Shown: in pieces, positions 32,071-37,885 of the stretch | How the letters are laid out: the number at the start of each line of letters is the position of its first letter | Numbering within the stretch: the first letter of the stretch is position 1 | Assembly: GCA_033557685.1 (NCBI GenBank) | Contig: JAWQRN010000114.1 | Location: forward strand, 1-37,885 | Direction of reading: 5' to 3' | Length of the DNA stretch: 37,885 nt | From: Sperchopsis tessellata | Lineage: Eukaryota; Arthropoda; Insecta; Coleoptera; Hydrophilidae | The notes under the pieces: model-generated | Databases searched by the model: none | What the model saw: the letters and a program-made list of their open reading frames with translations, nothing else | What the model was told of the DNA's origin: nothing | Position numbers and translations under genes: made by a program

Positions 32071-32832
32071 CAGAGCGATTCAAATTCGAAGGGTACATTG
32101 GGATCTCGGAAAAGGTAAGAGTAAGAGAAGTTGGTTAAATTAAGTTAATGCTATCTTAATTATATAAAGCTCTATATCACTTTGGAACTATTATGCCTAT
32201 ATTGTTGTTATTATATATTATAATTTCACGCGCACAAGGTTGAAAAATGGCGAAGCCGTTTCAAAACTAATGATTGAAAGAGTGAAATTGCTATCGGAAC
32301 CGAATTATAGTTTTCTAAAACTATATTAATGTGGAAATTTTATTCAAAGGAAACCAAAATTTAGATTATTGTTAACCCTGTTTTCAAGTAATTGATCTAT
32401 GTTCTTGGATCACTGTTTTGTGCATATTCAAAAAACATGTTCGGTGGAAAATTCTATTCTTGTATCAATTTCTACTCTAGATATGCCTATTATTTTATCT
32501 GAAAAGTATAAAAACACACCAGTATTTTCTTAATATTGAAAAAAAAAACATTGGCATATTTATTTTGGCACCAGTGAAAAAAATTACTGTTTCTATGTCA
32601 TTCATTTTTTTTATAAAGTAATGGTTGTTAGTTGTACCACATTATATAAATTAGAAAAAATCTCATTCCCAAAATGTCTACATTTTTCCGCCACAAGGAT
32701 TAAATAAAATTTGGTAATAAACTCTAAATCTAGAGACAAATGAAATTTTTCTTTAAAAATTTGAAGATTTAGATTGATAGGACTTTAAGTTAGACATGTT
32801 AAAAATGTGACCCTCAAATGTAAAACACCCTG
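32071..32832. mobile_element. Mariner-type non-autonomous element (762 bp)
   Basis: The left end CAGAGCGATTCAAATTCGAA and the right end, inverted, CAGGGTGTTTTACATTTGAG can be aligned for about 30 bases with roughly seven in ten identical. Both are flanked by TA (32069-32070 and 32833-32834). CAGGGTG next to TA is the usual mariner terminus. I see no transposase code between the ends, so this is a MITE or internally deleted copy. The ends are diverged, so the boundaries are probable rather than certain. Confidence 0.55.
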
Positions 32833-33068
32833 TACAATGTGTAGAAATTATTTATTAGGTGTCCAAAATTACAGGCAAATTATTTCGACCAAGTGCATTT
32901 TTCGGAACAACTTCCTAATCGGCCGATCAAACAAAATATATTCGCGTTTATTTATAAAAATGTAGCAAATATTACAGTTATAATTGTTAGTTAAAAATAG
33001 GACATTTTATTTAATCTAAACGTTCGTCATTTTTTTTGAGCACAAATTGTCTTAATTTAAAATTATCT

Positions 33069-33360
33069 TCAGGTTTTCCGGGAGTGTGTTGGCTATTCTT
33101 TTTGCTAAGTCTTCGTCCATCGTTGCAGGGGGGCATTATTCTTAAAAATAGATTCTTAATTATAGATTGCCATGTAACTCTGAAAAGTGCTAGCCACAAA
33201 ATATAAGACACTTTTTGGAGCTGGACGGCAACTGCATCTAGCACTTTTCAGAGTTACATAGCAATCTATAATTAGCACTTTTAAGAGTAACGTGTCTCGA
33301 TAATGACCCCTGCAACGGTGGAAAAAAAGTCAACACACGGTTATCTCCCGGAAAACATCA
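33069..33360. repeat. Foldback element with about 125-bp arms
   Basis: The left arm 33069-33193 and right arm 33238-33360 are inverted copies, separated by a 44-bp loop. The inner 35 bp are almost identical (AATTATAGATTGCCATGTAA, then CTCTGAAAAGTGCTAG). The outer parts share GTTTTCCGGGAG and CGTTGCAGGGG with more differences. The minus-strand open frame at 33011-33244 only crosses the left arm and loop. This is probably a small foldback transposon or a MITE. Confidence 0.9.
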
Positions 33361-34527
33361 AAATATTTACAGTGGCCGTGGAAGTCTACGTACTGAATTA
33401 AACAAAATTAATTTAATTAAAAAAAAATTGCTTATCTTTATATACGAAACATTTAAAGAAAATGAATGATTCCAATTAGGTAAAATTTTCAATATTCTGT
33501 TAATTAGTAATAAATTTCAACTAAGTAGTAAATAGGTAATAAGAAAATTAATATGAATAGACGCGTATATTTACTTGCTTAATTAACTAAATTAACTAAG
33601 TTCGTCAGGAAAATATATGCACCTCATATACGTGCAAGTTGTAAAATAGTTTTCCAAATCATAATTACATACAACTAGAAAATCTCCTAAGAAACAGCCA
33701 CGGAAAAACCCGCAAAATAATTAGGCCGCAATAAAAAAGAAAAGCAATTATAAAAAGCTATAATAAAACAAAGAAAACCTTACGTGGAAATGAATATCGT
33801 GCTAAGGCTCGGTCAATATCCAATGCACAGCCTTCACATGCATACACAAGCACAGAAAGGAACTTTTTCACTCAGTGTTTGTAAACTTGCGTAATGTGTT
33901 GTAAAAATGATGGTAACGAAATGTTGCATCATCTTTAGAAATTGCAGAAATTCAACGAGCAATGTTTAAAGCCGCTCCTTTCCAATACAATACTCAGCAT
34001 CCACAGATGGGAACATGAGTTATTTGTTCTCTTTCTAACTTTTAAAGAGGTTATTTTATTTTTATGTTATCAAATTTCACTTGAGATTTCTTCAAAGCCA
34101 AAACAATATGATGCAATACCGATTGTCGATTAAAAACTGAATTTTGGTTTGTTTCGAATAATAACAAGGAACATAATTTATCTCCTAAAAATTATTCTAA
34201 CATTTCAAATGATGTCAATAGAAAGGTATTTGAAGATAAAGTATAAATATTTTATAAATATCTTTGCGTGCAACGCTAGCAAATATTTCACCATCGACCG
34301 TATCGTCTATTATGTAATTTTTAACTAAATTTTGTTATAAACGAAGTATTTATTTAGGAAAGTTTTTTCCAGATAAAAACCGTGAAGAGACTCTAAAAAG
34401 TGTAGACTTTTCGTCCACTGTTGCCTTGAAAATGTCCACTGCATGCAGTGGATGCAACTTTTTCAGAACTTCTAAACGATTTTTAACAGAAAATACCTTA
34501 ATTAAGAACCATTTAAGTCTAAATTTT
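33361..34527. other. AT-rich spacer; 18-bp perfect palindrome at 34435-34452
   Basis: I see no gene. TCCACTGCATGCAGTGGA (34435-34452) is a perfect palindrome. Its surroundings (34390-34480) also have weak mirror similarity, so it may be the centre of a decayed small inverted repeat. Confidence 0.6.
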
Positions 34528-34735
34528 AAGGTGAAGGTCTTTACTATTTGCTATATTATGACTTTTCTAAAATCTAAAATACACATCGTCTAATTTTTGA
34601 CGAGAATATATAAACAAGTGCATTAATAAATCAGTGCGGCGTAAAAGCATTGAATATAATTGTTTTAGCTTAGTTGTATATTCAAGTAAAACAAGTGACG
34701 TGTACTTTAAATTTTAAATTAAAGACCTCCACCTT
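34528..34735. mobile_element. Small MITE-like element, AAGGTG ends
   Basis: AAGGTGAAGGTCTTTA at 34528-34543 is matched inverted at 34720-34735 with one difference. Weaker inverted similarity continues inward (AAAATCTAAAATACACATCG against its counterpart). If the TA at 34527-34528 and at 34735-34736 is the target duplication, the element is a TA-targeting MITE of about 206 bp with no coding capacity. Confidence 0.6.
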
Positions 34736-35067
34736 ATTAGTTATATTTTATTATAATCATGTTATGGAATATTTTTTTAATTTAATTACTCAATATCATT
34801 TTGTATAGGTTATTCCAGAAGTTGAATAAATGTATATTTGTAGCATTCATTTCAGCGCTTAGCAGTTGTCTGCATGTGCTTCATGCCACGCAAGCAATGA
34901 TAAACTATACGCATACTTACTATATTATAATGTTAATATAGTTGAGAGTACATAATACTAATCAGCTGTATACTGTCATTTGCCTTATAGTTCTCGAAAT
35001 AGTGCTTAGCAAACAGACTTTACCAGACAGCCCTTTTAACTTTCTGTTACGTGTACACATTTCGATA
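34736..35067. other. AT-rich spacer
   Basis: A 68-codon frame at 34942-35148 runs into the Tigger terminus and is not a gene. Confidence 0.5.
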
Positions 35068-35069
35068 TA

Positions 35070-36755
35070 CAGTGGAAAACGTTTAACACGAAATTTAAGG
35101 AACCAGAAAAAAATTACCTTAACCGAATTTCGTGTTAATCAAATTTGAAAGTTTTACTACATATGTATTATCAATAACATTTATTGGTTAATAAGAGAAC
35201 ATAATTTCTGTAACATCACATTTAGTTTTTCCTAATTTTTCTTAAAAAAACTATTTTTTTTAGCACTATTCGATATAATTTTGAACTGTTCCAAGTTGTA
35301 CATTATGCCGGACATTTCACCTTCTGAATTTACATCCAAATAATGCGGCACCTTCTAAATATTTTGCGCACAACCGGAGCGGTAGAAATATGTTACTATC
35401 ACTCATCAATTCTGTGATATTTAGGTTCTTGAACACTTCAAAATAATCATTAACATCAATGTCAAAGTTAAGTGATGAGGACACACGGGTAAACTTTCCA
35501 CTTTAATAAAAGGTTCGAACTAGGATGAAACAACAGCTGTACAAAAACCTGCATGGCGAAAACAATTTTCAATGGTGTTCGAGATAACCAAATTCCTCGC
35601 AGAATATAACAAATGTAATGCATCCAAAAGATCAAATTCTTCCATAGCTTCTATAGCAGCAAAATACTTCCGAAGCAACAATTTTCTATAAAAAAACTTT
35701 AAATTTTGTATTATGCCTTGATCACACGACTATAGGATGCTTGTTGTATTTGGCGGCAGAAATATTAACTTAATAGACTGCAAATTAGGGACGGTATGAT
35801 GAGAAGGGCAGTTATCGACTATCAGTGCAATTTTACGTTTCTTTGATATCACTTTTATTATCTAATGCTACTCTGTAAAAATTACAGATGTCATCCAGCC
35901 CTTTAATTTGCTGCGTATTCTACGGGCAATTTTTTAATATTTTTGAAATATCTCGGTTTTTTTATTTTTCTTATCACAAAAAGAGGTAATTACACGCTAC
36001 CATTACTGTAATTATCTCTTTGGAGTTCTTGCCACCAGAATAATTATCGCCTTTGAATGAAAGTATCTTATCTGACAAGCAACAGAAAAACAGTCTAGTT
36101 TCGTCAGCACTACAGTTTTTAGCACTATAGTCTTTAAATATGATAGACAAGGTAGAATTTATCCAATCTGATGTCATATTACTTGACACTTGCAGCGACT
36201 CTCCGCATATACTTCTAAAACCAATGGCATGCCTCTTTTTAAATCTTTCCAGCCAACCAGGATTGGAAGAAAATTGAATCGCCATGCAAACATCCGCCTT
36301 TCTATTAAAATTTTGCTTGTTTAAACCAATGCAGCCTTTAATTCTTTGTGTTTCGCTGTCCTCATTCGTTTTCTATCTGGTTCGTATTTACTGCCCTCAA
36401 ACATTTCTTTAATTCTGGTTTGATTTTTTATAATCGTTGACACAGTCGAATTTGGTATACCAAAGTTTTTGCAAATTGCTGTTTTCGACATTTCACAACT
36501 TCAACGGATCGTAAAAGTTGCATTTTCACTTTTAGTGACACTGCATTTTGTATGCGCACTTTATTTTTCATTTTCTTGTCGGTAAGTTAAGATTAATCAA
36601 TAAACAATCAATACAATTTCGAAGAAACACAACAACAATTACTGTCACAACACTAGAAGAACGGTTTAGCAAACGCAATTGGAGTGTGTTTCTTAGGTTG
36701 TCAAACTCACACTAAACAATAGCATTAAAAATTTTGCGTTAAACATATTCCACTG
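35070..36755 (-). mobile_element. pogo/Tigger DNA transposon, full length with TA target sites
   Basis: The left end CAGTGGAAAACGTTTAACAC and the right end, inverted, CAGTGGAATATGTTTAACGC are clear terminal inverted repeats. They are flanked by TA at 35068-35069 and 36756-36757. CAGTGGAAC-type ends and TA targets are standard for pogo/Tigger elements. The 1686-bp length is slightly short of a typical Tigger (about 2-2.8 kb). The subterminal left region has its own hairpin (35083-35138, TTAACACGAAAT against its inverted copy). A transposase pseudogene fills the element on the minus strand. Both ends are present, so it inserted as a unit and decayed in place. Confidence 0.9.
35290..36565 (-). 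pseudogene. Tigger/Jerky-like transposase (CENP-B type), decayed
   Basis: The start near 36565 reads MKNKVRIQN. After frame changes the psq-type helix-turn-helix NFGIPNSTVSTIIKN follows, then a CENP-B-type second HTH ending SSNPGWLERFKKRHAIGFRS (near 36240). The DDE domain begins with NCSADETRLFFCCLSDKILS, first catalytic Asp at 36103-36105. KLPVEYAAN and then IALIVDNCPSHHTVPNL carry the second Asp at 35814-35816. LIFLPPNTTSIL, a stop and CDQGIIQNLKFFYRK follow, third Asp at 35721-35723. The last two Asp are separated by 30 codons, as expected for pogo/Tigger (DD29-30D). AMEEFDLLDALHLLYSARN and NCFRHAGF complete the C-terminus. All three Asp remain, but stops and frameshifts are frequent. Confidence 0.88.
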
Positions 36756-36956
36756 TATCTCTAATACTTCCCGATACTTTTATTGATAACTTCAATTGTT
36801 AATATATTTATAGAAGTTCTAGGAATATTACCCTCAGAAATTGCGCATCCGAAGAGAACGGCATTACGGATGTTTTTGGTTATAACAAATATAATATAAC
36901 ATCTTCCAATGAATTTAAAAACTGTATACAGCATGCCTAGAAACAGAAGAGATGCA
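36756..36956. other. Spacer between Tigger element and RTE fragment
   Basis: No gene is seen. It is short and AT-rich. Confidence 0.5.
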
Positions 36957-37350
36957 CTCACATCTGTGGCTAATAAGACCCTTAACAAAATAATTAATTT
37001 AAGATTTGCAGATGATATCGTGATTCAGAAAGTAGAAATATAGGCCTCAGGATGAATCCCAGTAAAACAAAAGTGATACTCAATAAACTGGCTTTCTCAG
37101 CTAATGTGTACATCAAGATTACACTCGTAACATGAATTTAGGCTAGCACATAACGATGGATGGAGATAAGCAATAAAACTTGCAAATAGTACAACTGGCC
37201 ATATAAGCAGCAACACTTGCATGGAGTACCTCTGACCGTCTAATCAACAAATCGTGTTTAAAACGCGATTCTTCGATCAGCGTGTTAGAAGCCCCAAACA
37301 ATGCATAGAAGTGAACTACGGAAGGTCTTTGTCCAGCAGAAGATAAATAA
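36957..37350 (+). mobile_element. RTE-clade LINE fragment, fingers fused to palm
   Basis: LTSVANKTLNKIIN (RT fingers; compare LTFVAYKTLFKIIK in the copy at 22910-24345) passes at about 36996-37000 directly into LRFADDIV, with FADD at 37005-37016. More than 400 bp of RT between these points in the other copy is missing. Frames after this give MNPSKTKVILN, a broken FDQRV-like region near 37278, and the conserved 3' terminus TTTGTCCAGCAGAAGATAAA near 37330. The catalytic aspartates are intact, but the protein is destroyed by the deletion and stops. Confidence 0.8.
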
Positions 37351-37885
37351 CGGCTTAAAACCATTCCAGTGTTCCAAAATAGGATAATTTATATACAACC
37401 ACTTAAAAATAATGGGAAATCGAAGGGTTTAGACCTACTGCGCATGATTACGTCGGTAAATTGGCTTAATGTGCCACATGTTATGTTTTTTGTAAGTCGG
37501 AGATGACTCGCATATTGATTGAGGGTAATTTATAAGTACAATGTTATAAATATGCATTGATTTATTTTAGTATTGATTCTAATGACATTTTAACGAGTTC
37601 TAAAAATGTATGGTTTTGATGAATGAGCTTTTGTATTACGCAGTGCTTTAATAAAAGGATTTTATGCGTATTTGCGGAAATAATTCTAAATACTTCCTCA
37701 CCTTTAAACCTCTATACAGAATTTAATCACATATTGCTGAAACAACCTATGTAAGTCTTTTTGGCCGTTTTGAATTATAAATGGGAACATATATCTTGGA
37801 CCATTATCCATCATTTGGTGCTGGAAGCACCAAAGTGTTAAAAATAGTTAACGAATTACAGCCGCAGAAAATACTCATGTTAAGT
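37351..37885. other. AT-rich DNA to window end, nothing recognised
   Basis: I see no open frame of note, no repeat and no element boundary. Confidence 0.5.

Noticed and set aside
1..37885. CRISPR arrays, bacterial operons, riboswitches or rRNA
   Set aside because: No regularly spaced repeats, ribosome-binding or operon structure; all recognisable elements are eukaryotic transposons.

Overview
This is AT-rich eukaryotic DNA, most likely from an arthropod and probably an insect with a large repeat-filled genome. The evidence is the mixture of degraded RTE-clade and CR1/Jockey-group LINEs, mariner, pogo/Tigger, hAT and MULE DNA transposons, a tRNA-derived SINE, MITE-like elements and a hammerhead-like RNA motif. 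I found no complete host protein gene, no rRNA and no free-standing tRNA gene. Most open frames are short, stop-broken and incidental. The one weak host-exon candidate is at 14958-15123 on the minus strand.

Layout, left half. A 776-bp hAT element with a perfect 8-bp target duplication lies at 1505-2280. A minus-strand RTE reverse transcriptase fragment follows at 2830-3620. A hammerhead-like motif lies at 4199-4237. A 48-bp tandem pair is at 6428-6523. A roughly 2-kb mariner-type element with very long inverted arms fills 6880-8932. A chimeric LINE remnant is at 11330-12190, followed at once by a foldback element at 12208-13175. Three copies of one tRNA-derived SINE lie at 16840-18743.

Layout, right half. 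A CR1/Jockey-type fragment is at 19100-19440, a possible hAT fragment at 20300-20511, and a palindromic element with two hammerhead-like cores at 21071-21302. A 178-bp direct duplication is at 21772-22124. Two RTE fragments lie in opposite orientations at 22910-24345 and 25505-26075. A MULE-like fragment is at 27170-27425, and a CR1/Jockey RT fragment is at 30760-31740. Three non-autonomous elements follow at 32071-32832, 33069-33360 and 34528-34735. A 1686-bp pogo/Tigger element with both termini and TA target sites occupies 35070-36755. A last, internally deleted RTE fragment is at 36957-37350.

Nothing here works together as a pathway. The window is a graveyard of transposons, all apparently inactive. 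RTE copies dominate: four RTE fragments plus the RTE half of a chimera, several with internal deletions at different points. The observations that most deserve follow-up are the dimer-type hammerhead-like motif, the long-arm mariner with a triplicated catalytic-region repeat, the LINE chimera, and the two DNA transposons with exact boundaries. All identifications were made by eye from translation and motif reading. No database search was run.
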